Assembly: GCF_030849025.1 (NCBI RefSeq)
Contig: NZ_CP118224.1
Location: 604,001-668,000 of the forward strand
DNA length: 64,000 nt
Reading direction: 5' to 3'
Origin: Oceanimonas pelagia
GTDB lineage: Bacteria > Pseudomonadota > Gammaproteobacteria > Enterobacterales > Aeromonadaceae
A model generated the notes under the pieces. The model did not search any database. It was not told where the DNA came from and was given only the letters and a program-made list of their open reading frames with translations. This document shows, one piece after another, positions 25,242-32,710 of this stretch. Within the stretch, counting starts at the first letter, position 1; every line of letters starts with the position of its first letter. The translations under genes and the position numbers were made by a program.

Positions 25242-26375
25242 TTACAGCTGGGTCAGGCGATCGCCGGGCATCACCGCAATGCGTTTGGCCTCGGCGCCGG
25301 CCGGCACCAGCAGGCTGTAGTCGGCATGGCTTTGCTGCACCACAAAGGCGGCCTGTGATGCCGTTTCGCTGTAATAGCCCGGCGTCAGCTGACGGCGGTG
25401 AGTGAGGGTGAATCTGTCTCCCACCTGAATGCCCTCGCGCCGGCCCAGATCCATCAGTATGCCTTCCTCCGACTGTTGCACTATGTTGCCCACCGCCTTG
25501 AGACAGGCCTGGGCCTTGATCACGTCCTGGCTGATGCTCGCCAGCAACTGCTCCACCGCCAGACCGTAACCGGACTGCCAGAATGCCTGTTCATGCACAT
25601 TGACCCTGTCGTGCTTTTTATAGTCCCAGCTGGCGCGGGTCTGATAGCGGCGTTGCAGCAGCACGTCGCCGGTCAGGCTGTCTTCCAGGGTGATGCGCAT
25701 GCGAAAGGCCCGGGGAATGTCGGAAAAGGTCCACTGGGTCCAGTGTCCGTCCTCGATGCTGATGTCTTCAATCACGCCGCTCAGTAACAGCCGGGACTGC
25801 TGTGTGCCGGCGAGCACATCGCTGCCCCGGCGCAGGCCGGCCGTGCGGGGCAGGGCCGGGTCGGTATCCAGGCCAAGGGCAAGGGTCGACGTAATATTGA
25901 CGCTGGGCTCCAGCCGGCTGGCCAGCCGCTGGGCCAGTGCCGTGCCCAGTTCATAGATCTGCCCGGTGGCGCCCTGCTGCGGATGCAGCAGGGTGATGGG
26001 CGTCAGGGTCATGCCCGGGCGATAACGACCGGCGCACTGCTCCTGGCGGCGCTCGCCGGGCCAGATGTCGGCCCGTACCGTCAGCCACAGCCGGCCCTGC
26101 TCCCGGTGCTCGTTCAGGATCAGGTAGTCCATCAGCTCGCCCTGGGCGGAAATATCCAGTTGCTGGCCGGCAAAGGCGCCGTTGGTGGCCGACTGCACCG
26201 TGCTGAGAGAGGCGCCCGACTGCAGCAGCGCATCGCTCAGGGCCTGCTCCAGTGCCTGCTGGCGGGCGGTGTCAACTCCCAGACTGAGCGGCGCCGAGCC
26301 TTCGGCCTGATACCAGTCGGCCCGGGCGAGCAACGGAAACAACAGCAACAGTGAAGCAAGGTTTTTTCTGAGCAC
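25242..26375 (-). CDS. flgT: Flagellar H-ring assembly protein FlgT
   Basis: Periplasmic protein of the H ring that surrounds the LP ring of sodium-type polar flagella and helps anchor the stator. It has 377 residues with a signal peptide MLRKNLASLLLLFPLLARA. The FlgT N-terminal domain is seen in ADWYQAEGSAPL and the following region, with ALADALLQSGA-like helices; the C-terminal SH3-like part contains GRREGIQVGDRFTL. The start is a GTG at 26375 behind AGGA. A sigma54-type promoter lies about 70 bases upstream. The gene is divergent from flgOP. Confidence 0.92.
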   Translation of the reverse strand: MLRKNLASLLLLFPLLARADWYQAEGSAPLSLGVDTARQQALEQALSDALLQSGASLSTVQSATNGAFAGQQLDISAQGELMDYLILNEHREQGRLWLTVRADIWPGERRQEQCAGRYRPGMTLTPITLLHPQQGATGQIYELGTALAQRLASRLEPSVNITSTLALGLDTDPALPRTAGLRRGSDVLAGTQQSRLLLSGVIEDISIEDGHWTQWTFSDIPRAFRMRITLEDSLTGDVLLQRRYQTRASWDYKKHDRVNVHEQAFWQSGYGLAVEQLLASISQDVIKAQACLKAVGNIVQQSEEGILMDLGRREGIQVGDRFTLTHRRQLTPGYYSETASQAAFVVQQSHADYSLLVPAGAEAKRIAVMPGDRLTQL

Positions 26376-26433
26376 GGATGCATCCTGTCAAACGGTGAGC
26401 CGCCCTTAAAAAGTCGCGGTCCCAGTGAGAATA

Positions 26434-26461
26434 TGGCAAGGTTTATGCAAAAACCTTGCCG
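26434..26461. promoter_or_regulatory. Bidirectional sigma54-type promoter (flgT and flgO)
   Basis: The palindrome GGCAAGGTTT-atgcaa-AAACCTTGCC (26435-26460) contains a -24/-12 element on each strand: plus TGGCAAG-GTTT-ATGCA and minus CGGCAAG-GTTT-TTGCA. In both, GG and GC are 10 bp apart, and both use the same self-complementary GC at 26447-26448 as the -12 element. Confidence 0.7.
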
Positions 26462-26491
26462 GGCACATGGCCGCAACCTGGCCTGAAAGCG

Positions 26492-26518
26492 TAAAGTTGA
26501 CGCTCCACTGGCCGATAT
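26492..26518 (+). promoter_or_regulatory. Sigma28 (FliA)-type promoter of flgOP
   Basis: TAAAGTTG - 11 bp - GCCGATAT, matching the FliA consensus TAAAGTTT-N11-GCCGATAA at 14 of 16 positions. It is 34 bases before the flgO start. Confidence 0.85.
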
Positions 26519-26551
26519 ACACTCAGTTTCTTTTGCTTCGGGAGCCTGTGA

Positions 26552-27280
26552 ATGACAAGAGCCCTTATCCTGCTTGCCGTGCTGGGATTGTCCGCCTGCA
26601 CCGGTCAGCCCCGGTTCGACGGTCAAAACCATTACCTGCCTCATGATCATGCGGCTCACTACGTCAGTCACCAGGCCCTGGGGGAGCAGCCGGCGCCGGC
26701 CCGTTCGCCCCGGCACAGTCAGGACGGTGTGCCCATGCGCATGAGTGCCGGCACCCGCAGTGCCCATCTGCCCGAGGCCGGGCCCTCGCTGGTGGGGGGC
26801 CAGACCCAGTTGCAGCGGCACATGTCGGCCCTGGCGCACCGGCTGGTGGCCTCGGCCCACAATATGAACCGGCAGGCAGGCATCGCCGTGAGTGGTTTTG
26901 TCAGCCAGGAGGACTACACCAGCCAGGACGAGTTCAGCCGGCTGCTGTCGGAAACCATGATGTTTCAGCTCAATCAGTACGGGCTGAAGGTGGTGGACTT
27001 CAAGGCGCTGCCCTTTATTCGCATTACGCCCGAGGGGGATGTGAGCACCAGCCGGGACTACCGCCAGCTGAGCGGGCGCATCAATGCCCAGTATCTGTTG
27101 CACGGCACCATCAGCGACACCCAGGGCGGCAAACTGATCAATGCCCGGCTGATCTCCATGGCGGATCACGGCATTGTCAGCAGCGCCCAGCAGTTTGTGC
27201 CCGATTATCTGGTGGCGGCCATGCTGAATACGCGCGGTCCCGAGATCCCCGACTACATCAGGAAACGCTATGAAAAATAA
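26552..27280 (+). CDS. flgO: Flagellar outer-membrane lipoprotein FlgO
   Basis: Outer-membrane lipoprotein of the polar flagellar H ring, 242 residues. The lipobox is LSAC (C17 region) after a short signal peptide. The FlgO domain is recognisable in LAHRLVASAHNMNRQAGIAVSGF, the segment FSRLLSETMMFQLNQYGLKVVD and the final YLLHGTISDTQGGKLINARLIS. FlgO shares its fold with SBP-like TolB-N domains. Its stop overlaps the flgP start by 11 bases, so the two are translationally coupled. Both a sigma54-type and a sigma28-type promoter precede it. Confidence 0.9.
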   Translation: MTRALILLAVLGLSACTGQPRFDGQNHYLPHDHAAHYVSHQALGEQPAPARSPRHSQDGVPMRMSAGTRSAHLPEAGPSLVGGQTQLQRHMSALAHRLVASAHNMNRQAGIAVSGFVSQEDYTSQDEFSRLLSETMMFQLNQYGLKVVDFKALPFIRITPEGDVSTSRDYRQLSGRINAQYLLHGTISDTQGGKLINARLISMADHGIVSSAQQFVPDYLVAAMLNTRGPEIPDYIRKRYEK

Positions 27281-27671
27281 GCTGATTGCCCTGCTGGCAC
27301 TGGTCACCCTGGCCGGCTGTGCCGGCCAGGGAAGCGCCGGTAGTCCGGCCCGGAATCATCTTTATGCGGTGGGTTATGCTCCCATCAGCCTGCAGCGCCC
27401 GGCGGACTACCAGCAGAAACTGCTGCATGCCATGCGTGCCTCGCGTCTGGACGCCTACCGGGAGCTGAGTGAGCAGCTGAGCGGAGTGCGGGTATCGAGC
27501 TCCAGTCAGCTCGACAGTCATATTCTGCAGGACGGCACCGTGAGTAGTGCCAGCCGGGGGGTGGTGCGCGGAGCTCGGGTGGTGAACAGCTATCCCGACG
27601 GCGACATGTACGTGACCGAACTGGAACTGGATCTGGCGCTGTATCAGAAACTGCGCCGGGATGGATTATAA
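27270..27671 (+). CDS. flgP: Flagellar lipoprotein FlgP
   Basis: Outer-membrane lipoprotein of 133 residues that forms the basal disk or H ring around the polar flagellar motor in Vibrio and relatives. The lipobox LAGC follows MKNKLIALLALVT. The conserved region AMRASRLDAYRELSEQLSGVRV and the following SSxSQLDSHILQDGTV are typical. It overlaps flgO and ends convergent to flgN, with 15 bases between stops. Confidence 0.9.
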   Translation: MKNKLIALLALVTLAGCAGQGSAGSPARNHLYAVGYAPISLQRPADYQQKLLHAMRASRLDAYRELSEQLSGVRVSSSSQLDSHILQDGTVSSASRGVVRGARVVNSYPDGDMYVTELELDLALYQKLRRDGL

Positions 27672-27686
27672 GACAGCGGCGGCGGC

Positions 27687-28100
27687 TCACACCTTGAAGC
27701 CGGCCCCCTTGTTGATGCCCCGGGTGTGGCCTTTCTGATCGTAGGTCATGCTCTGGCGCTCGTGCAACCGGCTTAAAATATTGGCCAGCTGGCGGGTGCC
27801 GGCCAGGGACTGCTCCAGTACCTGCTCGGCCACCTGGTTGCGTTCCCGGCACCGTGCCATGAGGGCGCGCAGGGCATCGACCCGGGATTGATGGGTGGTT
27901 TTCAGTTGTTCCACCTCGGGGTGAGCGCACAGACTGGCGTCGGTGGCCTGAATATCGAGCAGCAGTTGTTGCTTTTGCTCGGTGAGGGGGGGCAGCTCCA
28001 GCGCCTTGCGCCGAACGATAAGCTGAAGCTCCCGTTCGGTCAGCTCAAGCAGCCGCTCGAGTTGTTCCTGTTGTTGTTGCAGCAGCGTATCAAGACTCAT
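27687..28100 (-). CDS. flgN: Flagellar export chaperone FlgN
   Basis: Cytosolic chaperone that delivers the hook-filament junction proteins FlgK and FlgL to the flagellar export gate. It has 137 residues, almost entirely helical and Gln/Leu-rich (LLQQQQEQLERLLELTEREL). The assignment rests on size, helical content and position downstream of flgM, as in Vibrio and Aeromonas. The ATG overlaps the flgM stop (TAATG), so translation is coupled. FlgK and FlgL are encoded 11 kb away. Confidence 0.85.
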   Translation of the reverse strand: MSLDTLLQQQQEQLERLLELTERELQLIVRRKALELPPLTEQKQQLLLDIQATDASLCAHPEVEQLKTTHQSRVDALRALMARCRERNQVAEQVLEQSLAGTRQLANILSRLHERQSMTYDQKGHTRGINKGAGFKV

Positions 28101-28420
28101 TAATACAGGGACTCTATGTCTTGCTCCAGATTGATGATGTTTCCGGCCAGCCTGTCGGCGTTCACCTTGTAGCTGCCGTCGTTAACCGCCTTTTTCAGGG
28201 CTTCCAGCCGCGCGCTGTTATCGGCGCCGGCACCGGCCTGCAGGCTTTGCTGCACGCGGCCGAGCTGTTTTGCTTCCGGGGTCAGGGTCACTTCGTCGCG
28301 GCCAGCCATGGTCTGGGCACGATGGTCTGTGCCGGTGCTGGCGGTACCGCTTTTTTGCGGGTACCTGTTGCTGACCGACGGGCCGTTATGAAATCCGGGG
28401 GGGAGCTTGTCGATGGCCAT
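28100..28420 (-). CDS. flgM: Anti-sigma28 factor FlgM
   Basis: Cytosolic inhibitor of the flagellar sigma factor FliA, exported through the hook when basal-body assembly is complete. It has 106 residues. The C-terminal FliA-binding part is visible (LEALKKAVNDGSYKVNADRLAGNII), and the N-terminal half is polar and unstructured. The ATG at 28420 has AGGA at normal spacing; a TTG three codons earlier is not needed. A sigma28-type promoter directly upstream (28455-28481) would make it part of the FliA regulon, closing the usual feedback loop. Confidence 0.92.
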   Translation of the reverse strand: MAIDKLPPGFHNGPSVSNRYPQKSGTASTGTDHRAQTMAGRDEVTLTPEAKQLGRVQQSLQAGAGADNSARLEALKKAVNDGSYKVNADRLAGNIINLEQDIESLY

Positions 28421-28454
28421 AAGATTCAATCCTGATTCGCTGCTGTCAGCCTGG

Positions 28455-28481
28455 TTATCGGCCGGCCTGTAAGCAACTTTA
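28455..28481 (-). promoter_or_regulatory. Sigma28 (FliA)-type promoter of flgMN
   Basis: On the minus strand TAAAGTTG - 11 bp - GCCGATAA, matching FliA consensus at 15 of 16 positions. It lies in the 68-base gap between flgA and flgM. Confidence 0.9.
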
Positions 28482-28488
28482 GCAGAAT

Positions 28489-29208
28489 TTACAGTCCGAC
28501 TCTCACCACCCCTGCCTCGCTGATCCGCCCCTGGATCTGGCGTCCGGAACGGCTGTTGCGAATGCGAATGGACTCATTAAAGCTGCCGTCTTCCTCGGCG
28601 ATGCCGTCGGTGCGTATCGACAGCCCGCCGGTTTCGGCCACTATGGTGACCCTGTCGCCCTTGCACACCACACACAGCTGGCTGGCCAGCACCGGCCGGC
28701 CCGGGCGCAGATCCCGTTTGCTGCGGGTGCCTAGCAACGCTTGAATGTCGTCAAATACATCGCCGCGCAGCAGCACCTCGTCCTGGTAGCTTATCTGCAA
28801 CTGTCCGGGCTGCAGCAGGGTATTGCGGGCGATGGGAACTGCAGCGGTCACCACCGGTTTGAGAATGCGCACCCGCACCGGCACAAACAGGCTCCAGCCC
28901 GGCTCTTCGTGGCACTGCACAAAAACGTGGGTGTTGCGCCGGACCTCGCCGGCTCCGCGAATGTCGGCGGTAAGCAGGCCCGGGCATTCGGTCAGTTGCA
29001 GGCGGGTGTCTATGCTGGCGGCTTCCACTTCAACCTGGTCCCGAGGGCCGGCGGCCACAAAATCACGCACATAGTCTTCGGTGTACTGGCGAACCTGTTC
29101 GTGCACACCACCCCAGGCCACCAGCGGTATGGTGGTCAGCAGCATCAGACTCAGCCGGGCTGCAAAGGGAAAACGACCTCTGTGCCGGGAAAAAAAACCG
29201 TTAAGCAT
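28489..29208 (-). CDS. flgA: Flagellar basal body P-ring formation protein FlgA
   Basis: Periplasmic chaperone needed for FlgI P-ring assembly, 239 residues. The start at 29208 (MLNGFFSRHRGRF) follows GGAGTGAAG; an N-terminal hydrophobic segment (LSLMLLTTIPLVAWGG) serves as signal peptide or anchor. SAF-domain features are clear: VPVRVRILKPVVTAAVPIARNTLLQPGQ, and SKRDLRPGRPVLASQLC. The final SGRQIQGRISEAGVVRV is typical. A sigma54-type promoter lies about 110 bases upstream. Cysteines in ECPG and CVVCKGD may form disulfides. Confidence 0.93.
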   Translation of the reverse strand: MLNGFFSRHRGRFPFAARLSLMLLTTIPLVAWGGVHEQVRQYTEDYVRDFVAAGPRDQVEVEAASIDTRLQLTECPGLLTADIRGAGEVRRNTHVFVQCHEEPGWSLFVPVRVRILKPVVTAAVPIARNTLLQPGQLQISYQDEVLLRGDVFDDIQALLGTRSKRDLRPGRPVLASQLCVVCKGDRVTIVAETGGLSIRTDGIAEEDGSFNESIRIRNSRSGRQIQGRISEAGVVRVGL

Positions 29209-29315
29209 CTTCACTCCATCGCCGATAACGCCTTCATCGCGGATCTTGACTGTGCCGGGCTCAAGTAGCGCTGACACCTTGCCGGTGTTAAGCTAGGTGA
29301 CGGCAGATTACTAAT

Positions 29316-29333
29316 TATGCATAAAATATGCCA
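29316..29333 (-). promoter_or_regulatory. Sigma54-type promoter of flgA
   Basis: On the minus strand TGGCATATTTTATGCAT has GG and GC exactly 10 bp apart and matches TGGCACG-N4-TTGCAT with a few changes. It faces flgA, in the gap shared with cheV. Confidence 0.65.
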
Positions 29334-29376
29334 TGCACCTTGGCGTGGCGTTATGAATCGTTCTGGAGGCGGAATA

Positions 29377-30288
29377 ATGGCGGGAGTACTTGACTCGGTA
29401 AACCAGAGAACCCAGCTGGTGGGCCAGAACCGGCTGGAATTGCTGCTGTTCAGGCTCAATGGCCGCCAAAGATTTGGCATCAACGTCTTCAAGGTCAAGG
29501 AAGTGCTGCAATGCCCCCGGCTGAGCAGCCTGCCCCAGCGTCATCCGGTGATTCGCGGCGTGGCCAATATTCGTGGCCAGACCATCTCCATTATCGATCT
29601 GAGCAAGGCCATGGGGGGCCGGCCCATCGAGCAGACCGACAACAGCTTTGTAATCATCTCCGAGTACAACCGTTCGGTGCAGGGCTTTCTGGTGCACTCG
29701 GTAGAGCGCATTATCAACGTGAACTGGGAGTCCATTCTGCCGCCGCCCAAGGGGGCCGGGCGTTTCAACTACATGACCGCCGTCACCGAAATTGACGGCG
29801 AGCTGGTGGAAATTCTCGACGTTGAAAAAATCCTCGATGAAATTTCCCCGGCCAGCACCGAAGTGAACGCGGACATCATCGAGCAGTCCCTGCATCAGGG
29901 AGGGCGGCACAAACCCGTGCTGATTGCCGACGACTCCTCGGTAGCCCGCCGTCAGGTGCAAAAGGCGGTGGAATCCCTGGGGCTGGAGTGCATTGTCACC
30001 GAAAATGGTCGCCAGGCCCTGAACAAGCTGGTGGAGCTGGCCGGGCAGGGCCCCATTCACGACCAGTTGTCGCTGGTGATTTCCGATGTGGAAATGCCGG
30101 AGATGGACGGCTATACCCTGACCGCCGAAATCCGCAATAATCCGGCACTGAAAGATCTGCACGTGATCCTGCACACTTCCCTGAGCGGCGTGTTTAACAA
30201 GGCCCTGGTTGAAAAGGTCGGGGCCGACAACTTTATTGCCAAGTTCCAGCCCGATGAGCTGGCCTCGGCCGTTAACAACGCGCTCTGA
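29377..30288 (+). CDS. cheV: Chemotaxis coupling protein CheV
   Basis: Cytosolic hybrid of a CheW-like domain (residues about 15-165) and a response-regulator receiver domain (about 180-300), 303 residues. CheV couples receptors to CheA and is tuned by phosphorylation. CheW features include LELLLFRLNGRQRFGINVFKV and RGVANIRGQTISIIDL. The receiver has VLIADDSSVAR, the phospho-acceptor Asp in ISDVEMPEMDG, and a lysine in NFIAKFQPDEL. The start at 29377 follows GGAGGCGG. It is followed by cheR with 20 bases between, just before the flgB operon. Confidence 0.95.
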   Translation: MAGVLDSVNQRTQLVGQNRLELLLFRLNGRQRFGINVFKVKEVLQCPRLSSLPQRHPVIRGVANIRGQTISIIDLSKAMGGRPIEQTDNSFVIISEYNRSVQGFLVHSVERIINVNWESILPPPKGAGRFNYMTAVTEIDGELVEILDVEKILDEISPASTEVNADIIEQSLHQGGRHKPVLIADDSSVARRQVQKAVESLGLECIVTENGRQALNKLVELAGQGPIHDQLSLVISDVEMPEMDGYTLTAEIRNNPALKDLHVILHTSLSGVFNKALVEKVGADNFIAKFQPDELASAVNNAL

Positions 30289-30308
30289 GCAAGGTGTAAC
30301 GTACACGG

Positions 30309-31130
30309 ATGAAAAATTTCACCGACGAGCAGTACTCGGCGTTTTGCCGGTTTCTGGAAAGCAACACCGGCATCGTGCTGGGTGACAGCAAGCAGTATCT
30401 GGTAAAGAGTCGTCTGGCGCCTCTCATGGCGCGTTTTGGTATCGAGTCCATGGGGCAGTTGCTGGAGCGCTCCATGCAACTGCGCGAGCGGGAGCTGAAA
30501 ACCGCGGTGATCGACGCCATGACCACCAACGAAACCCTGTGGTTTCGGGATAGCTACCCCTTTGTTCAGCTCAGCGAGCGGTTGTTTCCCGAGCTGGCCA
30601 GGCCCGGCAAGTCTTTGCGCATCTGGTCGGCGGCCTGCTCCTCGGGGCAGGAGCCTTACTCTATTGCCATGACCGCCCAGGAATATTCGGCCCGGCGGCC
30701 AGGCAGTTTGCCGGGGCTGCAAATTCTTGCCACCGATATTTCCGCCACCATGCTGGAGCAGTGCAAAACCGGCATTTACGACAGCCTGTCGCTGGCCCGC
30801 GGCCTGTCGCCGGAGCGGCGCAGCCGTTTTTTTACGCCGCTGGATAACGGCCGCATGCAGTTGCAGGCAAGCATCAGAAACATGGTCAGCTTTCGGCCCT
30901 ACAACCTGCTTGACAGCTATGCCTCACTGGGCAAGTTCGACATTATTTTCTGCCGTAACGTGCTGATTTATTTCTCTCCCGAGAACAAGTCCAAGATCCT
31001 CAACCAGTTTGCCGGCGCACTTAACCCCGGTGGCTACCTGCTGCTGGGGGCGTCGGAATCCCTCACCGGTCTGTCGGATCGGTTTGACATGATCCGTTGT
31101 ACTCCCGGCATCATCTACCGTCTCAAATAA
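30309..31130 (+). CDS. cheR: Chemotaxis protein methyltransferase CheR
   Basis: S-adenosylmethionine-dependent enzyme that methylates glutamates of chemoreceptors, 273 residues. The N-terminal helical CheR_N domain (YSAFCRFLESNTGIVLGDSK) is followed by the catalytic domain with IWSAACSSGQEPYSIAM (SAM-binding), LQILATDISATML and FDIIFCRNVLIYF, then LGASESLTGL at the end. It pairs with cheV, as in Vibrio. The upstream region between cheV and cheR has only a weak Shine-Dalgarno. Confidence 0.95.
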   Translation: MKNFTDEQYSAFCRFLESNTGIVLGDSKQYLVKSRLAPLMARFGIESMGQLLERSMQLRERELKTAVIDAMTTNETLWFRDSYPFVQLSERLFPELARPGKSLRIWSAACSSGQEPYSIAMTAQEYSARRPGSLPGLQILATDISATMLEQCKTGIYDSLSLARGLSPERRSRFFTPLDNGRMQLQASIRNMVSFRPYNLLDSYASLGKFDIIFCRNVLIYFSPENKSKILNQFAGALNPGGYLLLGASESLTGLSDRFDMIRCTPGIIYRLK

Positions 31131-31133
31131 ATC

Positions 31134-31149
31134 TGGCACACCTTTTGCT
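31134..31149 (+). promoter_or_regulatory. Sigma54-type promoter of the flgB operon
   Basis: TGGCACACCTTTTGCT: GG (-24) and GC (-12) are 10 bp apart, a near-perfect match to TGGCACG-N4-TTGCW. It begins 4 bases after the cheR stop and lies about 45 bases before flgB. Confidence 0.9.
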
Positions 31150-31193
31150 TTATTAGGGACCATTACCGGGTCACGACAAAGCAGGAGGTGGCG

Positions 31194-31595
31194 GTGACGA
31201 TTTCTTTCGACAAGGCGTTTGGCATTCACCAGCATGCGCTGGTGGCTCGTTCCGAACGGGCCGAGCTGCTGGCCGGCAACCTGGCCAATGCCGACACGCC
31301 GGGCTACAAGGCCAAAGACATGGACTTTCAGGCCGCCCTCAGCCAGGCCCAGGGCGCTCAGGGGTTTTCCCTCAACCGCACCAACAGCCGCCATTTTGCC
31401 GTTGAACTGGCGCCGCCCGGCGCTGTGCAGTACCGGGTGCCTACTCAGCCCGATACCGGCGACGGCAATACGGTAGACGTGCAGGCCGAGCGCACCAGTT
31501 ACATGGAAAACGCCCTGCAATACCAGGCCTCGCTGGAGTTTCTCAACAGCAAGATTTCCGGCCTGCTGAAAGCGATCAAAGGAGACTCAATGTGA
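31194..31595 (+). CDS. flgB: Flagellar basal body rod protein FlgB
   Basis: Proximal rod protein of 133 residues, exported through the flagellar type III system. The GTG start at 31194 ([13 protein letters not shown]) fits AGGAGG spacing; a GTG two codons earlier sits inside the Shine-Dalgarno. The rod motif [20 protein letters not shown] is clear. The stop overlaps the flgC start. It is the first gene of the long rod, hook and ring operon, behind a strong sigma54-type promoter. Confidence 0.95.
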   Translation: MTISFDKAFGIHQHALVARSERAELLAGNLANADTPGYKAKDMDFQAALSQAQGAQGFSLNRTNSRHFAVELAPPGAVQYRVPTQPDTGDGNTVDVQAERTSYMENALQYQASLEFLNSKISGLLKAIKGDSM

Positions 31596-32011
31596 GCCTT
31601 TTTAAGGTATTCGATATTTCCGGCAGCGCCATGAGCGCCCAGTCGGTCCGCCTGAACACCACCGCCAGTAACCTGGCCAACGCCGACAGCGTGAGCTCCA
31701 GCATCGATCAGACCTACCGGGCTCGCAAGCCGGTGTTTGCCGCCGATCTCGACAAGGCACTGTCACATCGTCAGGAAAGTGTCGGCGTCAAAATCATGGG
31801 CATAGTGGAAACCGACAAGCCGCTGCAAAAGGAGTTCAATCCGGATCATCCCCTGGCCGACGCCGAGGGCTTTATCTACAAGCCCAATGTCAACGTGGTG
31901 GAAGAGATGACCGACATGTTGAGTGCCTCGCGTAACTACCAGACCAATGTGCAGGTGGCCGACGCCGCCAAGCAGATGCTGCAGCAGACCCTGCGGCTGG
32001 GCAAGGGGTGA
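31592..32011 (+). CDS. flgC: Flagellar basal body rod protein FlgC
   Basis: Proximal rod protein of 139 residues. The GTG start overlaps the flgB stop (ATGTGA). The motif [24 protein letters not shown] near the N-terminus and the C-terminal [28 protein letters not shown] are diagnostic. It belongs to the sigma54 rod operon. Confidence 0.96.
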   Translation: MSLFKVFDISGSAMSAQSVRLNTTASNLANADSVSSSIDQTYRARKPVFAADLDKALSHRQESVGVKIMGIVETDKPLQKEFNPDHPLADAEGFIYKPNVNVVEEMTDMLSASRNYQTNVQVADAAKQMLQQTLRLGKG

Positions 32012-32014
32012 TAA

Positions 32015-32698
32015 ATGAATATATCCGGATATATTAACGGACTGCGGGAAACCGAGCCGGTTGACCTGGGAACACCCAAGGATCAGCAGCTGAAACAGGA
32101 AGACTTCTTTCAGCTGCTGACTCAACAACTGGCTTATCAGGATCCGTTCAAGCCGGCGGACAACGCCGACATGATCAGTCAGATGACCGCCTTTTCTACC
32201 TCTGAAGGCATTGCTTCCATGACCAAGCAGGTAGAAAGTCTTAATTCGGTCATGACTTCCAGCCAGGCCTTGCAGGCGTCCAGTCTGGTGGGGCAGCGGG
32301 TGCTGTTGCCGGTCAATACCGGACACTGGGATGGCAAGGCACCGGTTGATGGGGTAATTGTAACGGGTTCCGGGGTCGGTAACCTGACCATTACCGTAGA
32401 AAATGAAAAGGGGCAGACGGTGCGTACGCTGAACCTGACAGGGCCACATAAAGGCAACGTTCCCTTTACCTGGGACGGGCTGAATAATAACGGTGAAGCA
32501 CTTACGCTGGGAAATTACAAATTTAAGGTAAACGGACTGGTCAATGGCGCCGGTACCGAGCTGAATGCGTTGGTTTTTGGCAAGGTCAGCAGCGTAACCC
32601 TGGGCAGTGGCACCAGCCCCAACCTGGTTAATGTTGTAGGTATGGGCGGTGTGCCGCTTGACAAGGTTCTTGAAATAGCCGGCGGAACGTCTGCGTGA
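32015..32698 (+). CDS. flgD: Flagellar hook assembly (scaffold) protein FlgD
   Basis: Hook cap protein of 227 residues that guides FlgE polymerisation and is absent from the finished hook. The N-terminal block DQQLKQEDFFQLLTQQLAYQDPFKPADNADMI is conserved, and the C-terminal half has FLG_D Ig-like/Tudor-like features (GPHKGNVPFTWDGLNNNGEAL). It begins 3 bases after flgC. Base use becomes visibly AT-richer here than in flgBC and stays so through flgE. Confidence 0.95.
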   Translation: MNISGYINGLRETEPVDLGTPKDQQLKQEDFFQLLTQQLAYQDPFKPADNADMISQMTAFSTSEGIASMTKQVESLNSVMTSSQALQASSLVGQRVLLPVNTGHWDGKAPVDGVIVTGSGVGNLTITVENEKGQTVRTLNLTGPHKGNVPFTWDGLNNNGEALTLGNYKFKVNGLVNGAGTELNALVFGKVSSVTLGSGTSPNLVNVVGMGGVPLDKVLEIAGGTSA

Positions 32699-32710
32699 GG
32701 AGAATGAATT

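Noticed and set aside
29202-29228. Sigma28 promoter for cheV (GCCGATAA at 29221)
   Set aside because: The -35 block matches only about four of eight bases, and the site is 150 bases from cheV, at the flgA start.
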